A DNA stretch of 64,000 nucleotides from an uncultured Helicobacteraceae bacterium (GCA_910578285.1 CAJTQL010000010.1:17161-81160), one strand, 5' to 3'; positions 8,814 through 17,654 are shown, numbered from the stretch's first letter. Program-made: numbers and translations. The notes: generated from the sequence alone by a model not told the origin.

Positions 8814-10075
8814 TATTGCTCGATACTCTGCGACAAAATCACATCGCTTTGGCTGTCAATGCCTGATAGAATCTGCACGAATTTGCCATTGTTGAGTCCC
8901 GTTTTGATGGACACTTTTTGGGGCATTCCATCTTGGAGCACCCACAAAGAATCGCTTTGGTTTTGGCTCACGACTGTAATCTTCGTGTGTGGAGGTCTGT
9001 TGCCAAAGAGCTTAATACCCCCTTGTGCCTTTACGCTATTGGTATCTTGGGGTTTGTAATAGAGTGCTGCGACAGGAACTGTCAGTGCATTGCTTGCTTC
9101 GGCAATCTGAATCTCGGCGGTTGCGCTCATTCCCGGGCGTAAGACGAGGTCGTTGTTTTGGATAAAAATGCGCGTTTCATAGCTGACAATCGTTTCGCTC
9201 GAGCTCGTGTTGTTTGTGCTTTCATAGGCATTGCTGCCATAGCTCACCCTATCTACGGTCGCCTCAAATTCGTGCAATGGGTAGGCATCGACTGTGAAAA
9301 TCACCTTTTGCCCTTCCTTGACTTTGCCAATATCAGCTTCGGAAACCTTGACTTTGAGTTCCATTTCTTCAAGACTTTCGGCGATAGTGAAAAACTCGGG
9401 CGCTTGGAAGCTCGCTGCGACACTCTCGCCAACTTCGATGCTCCGCGCGAGAACAACGCCGTTTATGGGGCTGATAATCTGCGTGTTTTTGAGGTCAATT
9501 TCGGTGCTGCGAATGTTTGTTTCAATCTCGGCAATGCTCGCCTTGCGCATCTCGATGTCAGCTTGCGCGACTAAAAAATTACTCTTTGATGTTTGTAGCT
9601 CGAGTTCGGAAGGTACTTTGCCTCCACTTTTTTCAAACAGCGCGAGATATTTTTGGTATTCCCAATCTTTGGCGACAAGCTGTGCTTCTGCGCTTGCAAG
9701 CTGCGCCTTTGCGCTTGCAAGCTGCGCGTGATAACGGTCAAGCTGTTGGTGAATTGATTCGGGGTCGATTCGTGCGAGGATCTGCCCTCGATGCACGCGG
9801 TCGTTGACGTCAACGAACACCTCGAGCATGATTCCAGATACAACGCTTCCGAGCTTGACTTCATTTGTCGGCGCGAGTGTGCCACTTGCCGCAATTGTGC
9901 TTTGAATGTATTGAATTGTTGGTTTGGCTGTGGTGTAGGAGATTTTCGGCGGGATTTGCGACACCCACCAAAAGATTCCGCCAGTTCCAAAAAAGAGTAT
10001 GCAAATGATGCCATATTTGAGTAGCGAACGTTTCTTGCTTGCTGCTGCTTTGAGCGTTTTTTTGACTTCTAGCAT
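8813..10075 (-). CDS. macA: MacA-like periplasmic adaptor protein (HlyD/RND MFP family)
   Basis: A 420-residue membrane fusion protein: a cytoplasmic Lys-rich start, one transmembrane anchor (residues about 18-36), a lipoyl half-motif (GSVVSGIMLEVFVDVNDRVHRGQILARIDP), an alpha-helical hairpin rich in Ala/Gln, and beta-barrel and membrane-proximal domains (SPINGVVLARSIEVGESV). It would link the inner-membrane MacB-like pair to the outer-membrane channel encoded 10 bp upstream. Confidence 0.9.
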   Translation of the reverse strand: MLEVKKTLKAAASKKRSLLKYGIICILFFGTGGIFWWVSQIPPKISYTTAKPTIQYIQSTIAASGTLAPTNEVKLGSVVSGIMLEVFVDVNDRVHRGQILARIDPESIHQQLDRYHAQLASAKAQLASAEAQLVAKDWEYQKYLALFEKSGGKVPSELELQTSKSNFLVAQADIEMRKASIAEIETNIRSTEIDLKNTQIISPINGVVLARSIEVGESVAASFQAPEFFTIAESLEEMELKVKVSEADIGKVKEGQKVIFTVDAYPLHEFEATVDRVSYGSNAYESTNNTSSSETIVSYETRIFIQNNDLVLRPGMSATAEIQIAEASNALTVPVAALYYKPQDTNSVKAQGGIKLFGNRPPHTKITVVSQNQSDSLWVLQDGMPQKVSIKTGLNNGKFVQILSGIDSQSDVILSQSIEQ

Positions 10076-10084
10076 TGTTGTCCT

Positions 10085-11479
10085 TTAGTTTTGTGCATTG
10101 ATTTGCCCCCCAAATGCTTTAAAGAGTGTAATATAGGATTGGAGATTTCGAAGATAGGTCTCATTAATGGCAATCTGTGCATTGTTTAGTGAGACTTGAT
10201 TGCTATAAAACTCGCGGCTATTGATGAGCCCGACTTCATAACGTGCGCTAAAGAATGAGAAATATTCTTCGGCATTGCGCAATCGTTGTTTGGCATGGGT
10301 GAGTTGCTTTTGGTTGCTTTGCACGTCAAATAGTGCGTTATCGATTTCAGAAAGTGCTGTGTTGATGGCATTGCGCAATAAATGTTCATTTTCGCGCAAC
10401 ACCGAGCGCGTGCTTTCTGCTTGTGCGTTTAGCGCAGCGCGGTTAAGCAGCGGCGCTGTAAGTGAGCCTAAAATCTGCCCTGTGAACGTCGTGGGCGATT
10501 GCAGTGCGCTTTGTAGGCTTCCATTGAGCGAGAGGGTGGGGAATAATGCTGCTTGCGCGCTATCGGCGTTATACGCTGCAGCATAGAGTGTGTGCAATTG
10601 CGCCTTGATGTCGGGTCGTTGCAGAATCACAGATGCGGGCAGTTCGGAAAGAAGCGTTATTTTTGGCAGCGCCTTGTGCTGCATTGTGGGTAGTTGTGGC
10701 AAACTCTTTTGGTCTAGGAGCACCAAGAGTGCATTGTATGCCGCAACACGTGATGTTTTGAGTTGTTCATAGGCGATTTGAGCATTTGTCAAATCATCTT
10801 GTGCATCGAAAAGATAGGTTGAATCGAGCGTCCCCGATTCTGTCATGAGCCGCACAGCATCGAGAATCTGCGCATAGAGCTCGAGATTTTTTGCGCTAAT
10901 TTCGAGATTTGATGCGATATTTTGCAGCAAAAAGTAGCTATTGCAGATTTCGGCAAGCAGCACGAGTTGCGTATTTTGCAGGCTTGAGAGTGTCGCAAAA
11001 TATTGCTGTTCAGCGGCATTTTTTGCGGCGATGTTTTTGCCAAAAAGGTCGATTTCCCACGCGAGATTCGCGCCAATAGTCTTTGTTGTCGTAGTCGAAT
11101 CGACATTTGGATTGTTGTTTTTGAAATCATGGTTTTTGCCAGCAGCCGCGCTCACGTTTAGTGTTGGCAAGAGATTGCCCCATGCTGCGTTTCTGTTCGC
11201 TTGCGCTTGTAGGATTCTCTCTTTTGCAATCGCTATATCGGTGTTACGTATAAGCGCGATTTCGAGTAGATTTGTGAGTGTCGAATCGTCAAAAATTGCG
11301 TCTAGCTCGTTGTACATTACAGCTACATCGCGCGATTCGAGCGGTGTAATGCGTTCGATGAGAAACGGGTGTGGGCTCAATGCTTTGGGCAAATTCTCTG
11401 TGGAGATATGGACATTTTGCGCGGGCAGATTGCATGCGCAACAAAAGAGCACGAGGGCAATAGATAGGCAGATTCGCAT
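10085..11479 (-). CDS. TolC-like outer membrane efflux protein (NodT-type)
   Basis: A 464-residue outer-membrane factor with a Cys-rich signal sequence (VLFCCAC), possibly a lipoprotein site although the lipobox is imperfect. It has two internally similar halves with Asn/Gln/Ala-rich coiled helices and the typical ANLAWEIDLFGK and SARYEVGLINSREFYSNQ motifs. These proteins form the outer-membrane and periplasmic tunnel of tripartite pumps. It is the first gene of the four-gene export operon, read before macA, the ATPase and the permease. Confidence 0.9.
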   Translation of the reverse strand: MRICLSIALVLFCCACNLPAQNVHISTENLPKALSPHPFLIERITPLESRDVAVMYNELDAIFDDSTLTNLLEIALIRNTDIAIAKERILQAQANRNAAWGNLLPTLNVSAAAGKNHDFKNNNPNVDSTTTTKTIGANLAWEIDLFGKNIAAKNAAEQQYFATLSSLQNTQLVLLAEICNSYFLLQNIASNLEISAKNLELYAQILDAVRLMTESGTLDSTYLFDAQDDLTNAQIAYEQLKTSRVAAYNALLVLLDQKSLPQLPTMQHKALPKITLLSELPASVILQRPDIKAQLHTLYAAAYNADSAQAALFPTLSLNGSLQSALQSPTTFTGQILGSLTAPLLNRAALNAQAESTRSVLRENEHLLRNAINTALSEIDNALFDVQSNQKQLTHAKQRLRNAEEYFSFFSARYEVGLINSREFYSNQVSLNNAQIAINETYLRNLQSYITLFKAFGGQINAQN

Positions 11480-11560
11480 TCTTTCTCCGAGTTTTTTGGG
11501 AAGAATTATAAGAAAAAAGTATGAATTGAAAATGAATCCGTTGCGCGAACACGAAAGCCC

Positions 11561-11589
11561 TTGACAAGCAAATTTTTTTTTGATAGAAT
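11561..11589 (+). promoter_or_regulatory. sigma-70 type promoter of the tRNA cluster
   Basis: A consensus -35 TTGACA (11561-11566) is separated by exactly 17 bp from -10 TAGAAT (11584-11589), 16 bp before tRNA-Lys. Nine of the 17 spacer bases are a T run (11573-11581). Confidence 0.8.
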
Positions 11590-11605
11590 TTCGTTTCTTT
11601 TATTT

Positions 11606-11681
11606 GACCCGTTAGCTCAGTTGGTAGAGCAATTCCCTTTTAAGGAATGGGCCGTTGGTTCGAATCCAACACGGGTCACCA
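11606..11681 (+). tRNA. tRNA-Lys (TTT)
   Basis: Acceptor strands GACCCGT and ACGGGTC pair, the D-arm is GCTCAGTTGGTAGAGC, the anticodon loop CTTTTAA gives TTT, the T-arm contains GGTTCGAATCC, and CCA is encoded. It is first in a four-tRNA transcript. Confidence 0.97.
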
Positions 11682-11695
11682 CTTTTTAGTTGTGT

Positions 11696-11770
11696 GGCCC
11701 CGTCATCTAGCGGTTAGGATACCACCCTTTCACGGTGGCTACAGGGGTTCGAGTCCCCTCGGGGTCACCA
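11696..11770 (+). tRNA. tRNA-Glu (TTC)
   Basis: 75-nt cloverleaf with acceptor GGCCCCG/CGGGGTC, anticodon loop CTTTCAC (TTC), T-loop GGTTCGAGTCC and encoded CCA. It is separated from tRNA-Lys by 14 nt. Confidence 0.97.
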
Positions 11771-11790
11771 CTCAAAGCTTTTGCCTCTTT

Positions 11791-11866
11791 GGTCGCTTAG
11801 CTCAGTTGGTAGAGCGCCACCCTTACAAGGTGGATGTCATAAGTTCGAGTCTTATAGCGACCACCA
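11791..11866 (+). tRNA. tRNA-Val (TAC)
   Basis: 76-nt cloverleaf with acceptor GGTCGCT/AGCGACC, anticodon loop CTTACAA (TAC) and encoded CCA. Confidence 0.97.
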
Positions 11867-11869
11867 TTT

Positions 11870-11946
11870 GGAGCGGTAGTTCAGCCGGTTAGAATACCTG
11901 CCTGTCACGCAGGGGGTCGCGGGTTCGAGCCCCGTCCGCTCCGCCA
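11870..11946 (+). tRNA. tRNA-Asp (GTC)
   Basis: 77-nt cloverleaf with acceptor GGAGCGG/CCGCTCC, anticodon loop CTGTCAC (GTC) and encoded CCA. It lies 3 nt after tRNA-Val and only 3 bp from the convergent cysG stop codon, leaving no room for a separate terminator. Confidence 0.97.
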
Positions 11947-11949
11947 CCA

Positions 11950-13236
11950 CTATTCTACAACAATACGTCTCCCCACAAACGGAATTCCCTTGGATTTGGC
12001 AATCGCTTCTCCAAAAATCAAAATTGCAGGCTGCTCGCATTGTTGCACCATCTCTTCGAGCTTGCCGAGCGTGCCGATAATGCAGCATTGATTTGGCGAA
12101 TCGACTTTGCTCACAAGCGCTGCGGGCAAATGTTCATCAACTCCATGTTCGCGCGCTGCCGCAACAATCCGCCCGACAAAGCTATATGCCATGAGCACAA
12201 TCACCGTGTATTGTTTGTCTTTCAAGGAATCAATCCAATCAATATTAAAAACACACTCGCGTAAATGTGCTGATACAATCAAGACGCCTGTGCTCACGCC
12301 GCGAATTGTGGGCACAATGCCGCTGCTAAGCGCACCGCTTAGCGCAGAGGTGATTCCGCCAATCACCTCCACCTCAACTCCATGCTTGCTAAGATAGCTT
12401 GCTTCTTCCCACACACGTCCAAAAATGGCTGGGTCTCCGCCCTTGATGCGTGCAATCGTCTTGCCCTCACGCGCATAATCGAGCATCATCTTATTAATCT
12501 CTGCTTGCTTGAATTGTTGCTTTCCTTTTTGTTTTGCCACGCTTTTTGTCTCGCAACCAAGTGATTCTAAAATATCCCAAATCTCTTGCCCGATGAGGTT
12601 GTCGACAAGCGCAATATCGAGCAACGCAAAAGTTTCAAGCGCCTTGAGTGTGAGATTCTCGCGTGAATGTGGTCCGCAGCCGATAATAAATACTTTGCCA
12701 AGTGCTTGTTGAGATTGTTGTGCAATATGTTCTTTGTGCTCACCTTTTGGTGCGCCATTTTGTTCGCGTTTGATTCGCAATTTTTGGGTTATTGATTCGA
12801 GGCTTTTGGGCAATAATCGTTTGATTTTATCGCGCACATTTTGGGCAAGCACGGGCGAGGCACCACCGCTGCTGACCATAACCGAAAGTTCACCGCAACG
12901 CGCCACAGCACCAAAATAGACATCGCAATATTGCGGACAATCGACAACATTGAGTAGATAGCAATGTTTGCGTTCAAACAAGAGCCTCCCAAGTTCTTTG
13001 TCGCCGCTTGCATCAACAACAAGCTCATAATCATCGGCAATTGCGAGATTGTCGCTGCAAAGTTGCAGAATCGCGACATCTTTGCCTTCAAAATAGGGCG
13101 CACAAATCTTTGCAGCTTTGATGTCGGGCGTCAGCCCTGATTCGATGAGCGCGCAATGTTTTTGCTGCGCCACAGTGCCCGCGCCAATGAGTAGAACATG
13201 TGCTTTTTTGAGAAGAAGTGGTAATCCAGACATCAT
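11950..13236 (-). CDS. cysG: siroheme synthase (precorrin-2 dehydrogenase/ferrochelatase plus uroporphyrinogen-III methyltransferase)
   Basis: About 428 residues in two parts. The N-terminal half is a CysG-B/Met8 domain (HVLLIGAGTVAQQKHCALIESG, VDASGDKELG, SSGGASPVLAQNVRDKIKRLLP) that oxidises precorrin-2 and inserts iron. The C-terminal half is a SUMT domain (KTIARIKGGDPAIFGRVWEE, VIGGITSALSGAL) that methylates uroporphyrinogen III. The SAM-binding loop reads GCGPHSRENLT where most SUMTs have GAGPGDPDLLT, so methylation should be tested. The frame is open upstream to 13809, but that part is only the antisense-frame shadow of the phosphatase gene; GGAAAGGAAA precedes ATG-ATG at 13236/13233. 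Confidence 0.88.
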   Translation of the reverse strand: MMSGLPLLLKKAHVLLIGAGTVAQQKHCALIESGLTPDIKAAKICAPYFEGKDVAILQLCSDNLAIADDYELVVDASGDKELGRLLFERKHCYLLNVVDCPQYCDVYFGAVARCGELSVMVSSGGASPVLAQNVRDKIKRLLPKSLESITQKLRIKREQNGAPKGEHKEHIAQQSQQALGKVFIIGCGPHSRENLTLKALETFALLDIALVDNLIGQEIWDILESLGCETKSVAKQKGKQQFKQAEINKMMLDYAREGKTIARIKGGDPAIFGRVWEEASYLSKHGVEVEVIGGITSALSGALSSGIVPTIRGVSTGVLIVSAHLRECVFNIDWIDSLKDKQYTVIVLMAYSFVGRIVAAAREHGVDEHLPAALVSKVDSPNQCCIIGTLGKLEEMVQQCEQPAILIFGEAIAKSKGIPFVGRRIVVE

Positions 13237-13264
13237 TTTCCTTTCCATATTAATAATTGAGGTG

Positions 13265-13762
13265 TTAGCGCAAAATGCCTTGTGCATAGAGCAGTTTTTT
13301 AATTGCGGGGTAAAGCATTGCATAGATTGTTTCAAACCCCTGCATATCGCGGTAATAATATGGGTCAGGAATGTCCATTCCATCTCCAAAATCGCCCATG
13401 CGCAAAATTTTTTCTCGCGCGAAGCCCATTTTGAGCAACGCTTGGATATTTTCGCTATCCATTGCAATAAAATAATCAAATTTCTCTGCGTCTTGCAAGC
13501 GTACAGGGCGCGAACGCAAAGATGCAATATCAAATCCATGCTGTTTGGCAATCTCTTGTGAGCCTCTGCATGGCGCTTCACCGCGGTGGTAGCCATGGAT
13601 TCCGGCTGAATCAAACACAGCGGGTATGCCCTTTTGTGCGGGCAAAAAGCTCGAATCAAGTATGGGATCGCTCCAGCCGTTGTAGAGCTCCTGCGCGATT
13701 CCTTGCGCCAAGGGAGAGCGGCAAATATTGCCCATACAGATAAATAAGAGACGCGATTCCAT
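13265..13762 (-). CDS. low-molecular-weight protein-tyrosine phosphatase
   Basis: A 165-residue LMW-PTP. The P-loop CMGNICRSP (C-x5-R) is at residues 9-17 and the general-acid motif DPYYY occurs near residue 130 (MDIPDPYYYRDM). Such enzymes dephosphorylate Tyr, often on BY-kinases of surface polysaccharide systems, and some act on arsenate or small phosphates. No BY-kinase gene is in the window. It is transcribed just before cysG with 28 bp between them. Confidence 0.92.
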   Translation of the reverse strand: MESRLLFICMGNICRSPLAQGIAQELYNGWSDPILDSSFLPAQKGIPAVFDSAGIHGYHRGEAPCRGSQEIAKQHGFDIASLRSRPVRLQDAEKFDYFIAMDSENIQALLKMGFAREKILRMGDFGDGMDIPDPYYYRDMQGFETIYAMLYPAIKKLLYAQGILR

Positions 13763-13914
13763 GAGTCTTCCTTTATTTTTAATGTAGCATGATAATCTGG
13801 AGTTGTCAATGGAAGATTATGATAATATGAGTAATATTGTTACATCTTCTCGCAATTTCCACATAGAATCTTGCTTGCGCTTTGGTTAGGTTAGTTGTTC
13901 TAAGTTTGTTTGGT

Positions 13915-13920
13915 TACAAT
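13915..13920 (+). promoter_or_regulatory. probable -10 element of cstA
   Basis: TACAAT lies 28 bp before the cstA ATG in the 186-bp divergent gap to the phosphatase gene; no clear -35 is seen. A strong GGGAGG ribosome-binding site follows. Confidence 0.4.
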
Positions 13921-13948
13921 GCGGTATTGACTTTCAAGGGAGGTTTTT

Positions 13949-15640
13949 ATGAGTTCTGTTGTATTGCTCGTTATCGGCGTTGCAATGTTTTGTTTTGGGT
14001 GGTTTATCTATTCTCGTTTTGTGGCTTCACAAATCCTCAAGCTCGATGATGCAAATGTTACACCTGCCGTAACATTGCGCGATGATGTCGACTACATTCC
14101 TGCAAATAAATTCGTGTTGTGGGGACATCATTTCACCGCTGTTGCAGGTGCTGCGCCCATCGTTGGTCCTGCGATTGCTGTGCAATGGGGTTGGTTGCCT
14201 GCGTTTTGTTGGGTTGTGCTTGGTACGGTCTTTTTTGCTGGAATCCACGATATGACAGCGCTTTGGGCAAGCGTTAAAAACGAAGGTAAGTCTATGGGTA
14301 TGGTTTGTTCCCGATTTATCGGCTCGCGCGTGGGGCAGCTTTTTATGGTCGTGATTTTCTTGGTGCTGCTCATGGTCAATAGCGCTTTTGGTGTGATTAT
14401 CGCTAAAGAATCCGTGCAATACCCCACAACGATTATCCCTGCTTGGGGCGCAATTCTTATTGCTGTGCTGATGGGGCAGGCAATCTATAAAATGAAAATG
14501 AACCTCACGGTGGTTACGGTTGTCGGCGTTGTTGCGCTGTATGCGCTTGTTCCGCTTGGGGTGATGATTCCTATCAATCTCCCCGAAAACATTGGTGGAT
14601 TTGATCCATTGCGTCAGTGGGTGGCGATTCTGTTTATCTATGCCGCGATTGCGTCTGTGCTCCCTGTGTGGATGTTGTTGCAGCCTCGCGACTATGTCAA
14701 TGGCGTGCAGCTTGTGATTGGGTTGTTCTTGTTATACGTTTCAATTTTGCTTGTCAATCCCACCGTGCTCGCGCCTGACCTGATTCCGCCTATTAAGGAG
14801 GGCAATTGGGGAATGATTATCCCTGTGCTATTTATCACCATTGCGTGTGGTGCGATTAGTGGTTTCCATGGGATTGTTGCAAGTGGTACAACCTCAAAAC
14901 AAGTAGCAAAAGAAACCGATGTGCGCTTTGTGGGCTATCTCGGCGCTGTGGGCGAAGGCTCGCTTGCGCTTGGGACAATCATTGCGTGTATTGCCGGTGT
15001 TGGACTTTTGAGCGCGAATGTTGGGCTCAATCCTGAAACTTGGACAACGATGTTCAAAGGTGGCGCGGGCAATTTCGCCGCTGGCGGCGGGGCGATTGTG
15101 AATGCTGGCGTTGGGCTTCCGATTGACGCTGCATCAACGCTCTTTTCACTCATGCTCATTCTCTTTGCGGCGACAACGATGGATGCGGGGATTCGTTTGC
15201 AACGTTACATCATTCAAGAATGGGGTGATTTCTATAAAATCCCTGCGCTCAAAAATAAGTTTATTTCAACGATTGTCGCTGTGGGCGTTTCGTTTCTTAT
15301 GGCGATTAATGGAATTGGCGAGGGTGGCTCGAATAATGTCCCAATCTGGCCTTTGTTTGGTGCGACAAATCAAATCCTTGCTTCGCTCACATTGCTCACT
15401 GTAGCTGTGATTTTGATTAAGAACAAACGTGCGAAAGGCTCACTTGTTGTGCTCATTCCGATGACTTTTATTTTGACTATGGCATTTTGGGGCGCAACCG
15501 TCAAGCTTGGCGAGTTCTATGCACAAGGCAATATGCTTTTGCTTGGAATCGACATCTTGGTGCTCATTGTAACTGTTCTTGTCGTGCTTGCTGCGTTGTC
15601 GGAGATTAGCAAAATTTTGGGCAATAAGCAGAATGCCTAG
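13949..15640 (+). CDS. cstA: carbon starvation protein CstA (pyruvate/peptide transporter)
   Basis: A 563-residue polytopic membrane protein with the CstA family blocks IPANKFVLWGHHFTAVAGAAPIVGP, GTVFFAGIHDM, GFHGIVASGTTSKQV and FGATNQILASLTLL. At 563 residues it is shorter than the roughly 690-residue E. coli and H. pylori forms, matching a shorter CstA clade. In Campylobacter and E. coli relatives CstA imports peptides or pyruvate. The ribosome-binding site is GGGAGG. Its end overlaps the next small gene by 8 bp, and an ArsA-type ATPase follows, an association that recurs with the CC-ending protein. Confidence 0.93.
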   Translation: MSSVVLLVIGVAMFCFGWFIYSRFVASQILKLDDANVTPAVTLRDDVDYIPANKFVLWGHHFTAVAGAAPIVGPAIAVQWGWLPAFCWVVLGTVFFAGIHDMTALWASVKNEGKSMGMVCSRFIGSRVGQLFMVVIFLVLLMVNSAFGVIIAKESVQYPTTIIPAWGAILIAVLMGQAIYKMKMNLTVVTVVGVVALYALVPLGVMIPINLPENIGGFDPLRQWVAILFIYAAIASVLPVWMLLQPRDYVNGVQLVIGLFLLYVSILLVNPTVLAPDLIPPIKEGNWGMIIPVLFITIACGAISGFHGIVASGTTSKQVAKETDVRFVGYLGAVGEGSLALGTIIACIAGVGLLSANVGLNPETWTTMFKGGAGNFAAGGGAIVNAGVGLPIDAASTLFSLMLILFAATTMDAGIRLQRYIIQEWGDFYKIPALKNKFISTIVAVGVSFLMAINGIGEGGSNNVPIWPLFGATNQILASLTLLTVAVILIKNKRAKGSLVVLIPMTFILTMAFWGATVKLGEFYAQGNMLLLGIDILVLIVTVLVVLAALSEISKILGNKQNA

Positions 15641-15902
15641 ATTCCAATGGCTTGCCCCCATCAATCGAGGGCTAGAGCAGTTCTACTTTTCCAAATATCT
15701 TCCCGCGCTCAAGCGCGATAAGCGCGAGATTGATGATTTTTTCATGATTATCACATTCTCGGAGATGATGGGAATCCCTAATCCTTTTGCATTCTACACG
15801 CTCGAAATGCTGCCCGAGCTCATGCAGCATTTCCACAGCTGGCACAAACGCATGGGCATGGAACGTTCTCCTTTTGATAGCTTTCCATGCGTGTGTTGCT
15901 AA
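15633..15902 (+). CDS. cory-CC-star-like small protein ending in Cys-Cys
   Basis: An 89-residue basic, aromatic-rich protein without a transmembrane helix. It contains RGLEQFYFSKYLPALKR, a FFMIITFSEMMGIPNP segment, and ends PCVCC immediately before the stop codon. The position of the terminal Cys pair and the location beside an ArsA/GET3-type ATPase match the small family that NCBI names cory-CC-star; this is recognition from memory, not a search. Function unknown; the terminal thiols suggest metal or thiol chemistry with the ATPase. The start is the ATG overlapping the cstA end, with a weak ribosome-binding site, implying translational coupling. Confidence 0.7.
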   Translation: MPRFQWLAPINRGLEQFYFSKYLPALKRDKREIDDFFMIITFSEMMGIPNPFAFYTLEMLPELMQHFHSWHKRMGMERSPFDSFPCVCC

Positions 15903-15911
15903 GGGTATGCT

Positions 15912-16832
15912 ATGCAATTGCCACCCATTCTCTTTATCGGCGGCAAGGGTGGTGTGGGCAAAAGCACGATTAGCAGCGCGCTAGCATGCCTGCTTGCCCA
16001 ATCGCACAAAACGCTTCTTGTTTCCACAGACCCTGCACATAATCTTAGCGATATTTTCGAGATTGCGCCTTCAAGCCAAACACAACAAATCCATGAGAAT
16101 CTCTTTTTGCGCGAGATTGACCCGATTGTCGAAGTCAAAGCCTATACCGCACAAGTGGCAAAAGACGCGAAGCAGTTCATCTCTGCCGCGTCATACAGCT
16201 TGCTCGAATCGTATTATGACAATGTTGCACAAAGCGGTGTGGCGCAAGAATCGGCGCTGTTTGACAGACTGATTCGAATCATCACGCAAGAACAATGGGA
16301 ACATATCGTGATAGACACAGCCCCAACGGGGCATACATTGCGGCTTTTTAAGCTCCCGCTGACTTTGCAACAATGGAGCAAAACGCTTTTAAGCCAGCAA
16401 GAAAAGAGCCACAATCTCGAAGGAATCATTGGGCATCTCGAGGGGAATCCGCTCAAAGATAGGCTTGAGGAACGCTATTTGCTTTATTCTCAATTCAATA
16501 ATCTTTTGCATAGTGAGAATGCGGGAATCGTTTTTGTGCTCAACCCCGAAAGCTTGCCGATTGAGGAAAGCGCGCGCGCAATCCATAGCCTAAGTCATGA
16601 TAAGCTCAAGCCCTATGCGCTTGCGATTAATAAGATTCCACCGCCTAGTGCTGATATGTTTTTTGCGAAACGATACGAAAACGCGCAAAAACATTTGGCA
16701 ACTATCCGTGAACGTTTCAAGGATTTTTGGCTGTGGGAGATTCCGCTTCTAAGTGACGATATTCTTGAACAAAGTGGGCTTGCACAGATGGCAGAGAATC
16801 TGCATTTAGCGCTGCAATCTCCGCTTCGCTAA
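15912..16832 (+). CDS. ArsA/GET3 (TRC40) family ATPase
   Basis: A 306-residue P-loop ATPase with the deviant Walker A GGKGGVGKST, the switch STDPAHNLSDIF and the IDTAPTGHTLRLF motif typical of ArsA and GET3. Family members either energise arsenite efflux or deliver tail-anchored membrane proteins. No arsB, arsC or arsR-family repressor is nearby, so arsenic resistance is unlikely. The tight link with cstA and the CC-ending protein (9 bp gap) suggests a role in handling or inserting the transporter or its small partner, which is inference. Confidence 0.85.
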   Translation: MQLPPILFIGGKGGVGKSTISSALACLLAQSHKTLLVSTDPAHNLSDIFEIAPSSQTQQIHENLFLREIDPIVEVKAYTAQVAKDAKQFISAASYSLLESYYDNVAQSGVAQESALFDRLIRIITQEQWEHIVIDTAPTGHTLRLFKLPLTLQQWSKTLLSQQEKSHNLEGIIGHLEGNPLKDRLEERYLLYSQFNNLLHSENAGIVFVLNPESLPIEESARAIHSLSHDKLKPYALAINKIPPPSADMFFAKRYENAQKHLATIRERFKDFWLWEIPLLSDDILEQSGLAQMAENLHLALQSPLR

Positions 16833-16996
16833 AGATGTGAGCACTTGTTCAGCAACTTGCGTGCGGGCGTTTTGGTGTGATACTGCGTGCTTTGGCTGTG
16901 TTCAAACCGCATCATATCTTGTTGCATCGCTTTTTCTTGATTTTTGGTTGGATTCTAAGCTAATTCATAAAATCGAATCATTAAGGCTTTTTAGGC

Positions 16997-17002
16997 TACA
17001 AT
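16997..17002 (+). promoter_or_regulatory. probable -10 element of the TRIC-queCDE operon
   Basis: TACAAT lies 31 bp before the ATG at 17034 in a 201-bp gap that otherwise shows nothing recognisable. Eight A residues link the weak GGA ribosome-binding site to the ATG. Confidence 0.4.
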
Positions 17003-17033
17003 AGCAGCAAGAAAGCCACAAATTGGAAAAAAA

Positions 17034-17654
17034 ATGCTCACTACCCTGTATGTCATTGCCATTAGCGCCGAAGCGATGACGGGCGCACTTGCAGCTGGGC
17101 GACATAAAATGGATTTGTTTGGTGTGTTGATTATCGCAGCGGTAACAGCTTTGGGCGGGGGCTCGATTCGTGATATGCTCTTTGGGCACTATCCGCTCAC
17201 ATGGATTGCGCATCCTGAATATCTCTTGCTCGTCATCTTTTTTGCGTTGCTTGCAATCAAAATTGCGCGCATTGTGCATAATCTCCATAAGGTTTTCCTG
17301 ATTCTTGATGCGTTGGGGCTTGTAACCTTTAGCATCATCGGTGCTCAAATTGGATTGGATATGGGCTATGGCGATGTGATTGCCGTGTGTGGAGCGATTA
17401 TCACAGGTGTGTTTGGCGGCGTGTTGCGCGATATGCTATGTGCGCAGATTCCGCTGGTTTTTCAAAAAGAAATCTATGCGGGCATTGCGTTGCTTACAGG
17501 CACACTCTATGTTGTGCTACTCAAGACGCCGTTGCCACTTTTGACCACAACGTCTATCGCCCTTGTTGTCGGCTTTGGATTGAGATTGTATGTGATTTAT
17601 TATCATCTCAATCTACCCATTTTTGATTTTAGCGAACCAAAAGGAAAACCATGA
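17034..17654 (+). CDS. TRIC-type cation channel family protein (YadS/YicG, UPF0126)
   Basis: A 206-residue membrane protein made of two repeats of three helices. The repeated signature is ALGGGSIRDMLFG in the first half and GVFGGVLRDMLCA in the second, with Asp and Arg placed as in bacterial homologues of trimeric intracellular cation channels. It probably conducts monovalent cations or a small solute across the inner membrane. Its stop overlaps the queC ATG by 4 bp, so it is co-translated with the queuosine genes, though a functional link is unproven. Confidence 0.85.
   Translation: MLTTLYVIAISAEAMTGALAAGRHKMDLFGVLIIAAVTALGGGSIRDMLFGHYPLTWIAHPEYLLLVIFFALLAIKIARIVHNLHKVFLILDALGLVTFSIIGAQIGLDMGYGDVIAVCGAIITGVFGGVLRDMLCAQIPLVFQKEIYAGIALLTGTLYVVLLKTPLPLLTTTSIALVVGFGLRLYVIYYHLNLPIFDFSEPKGKP

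Noticed and set aside
13237..13809. Upstream extension of the cysG frame (about 190 codons)
   Set aside because: It is antiparallel-frame shadow of the tyrosine phosphatase gene, shows no domain, and a good ribosome-binding site stands at the internal ATG.
15912..16832. Arsenite efflux ATPase of an ars operon
   Set aside because: No arsB, arsC, arsD or ArsR-family repressor nearby; the ArsRS pair at 21538-23468 is an acid-response two-component system with an unrelated name.
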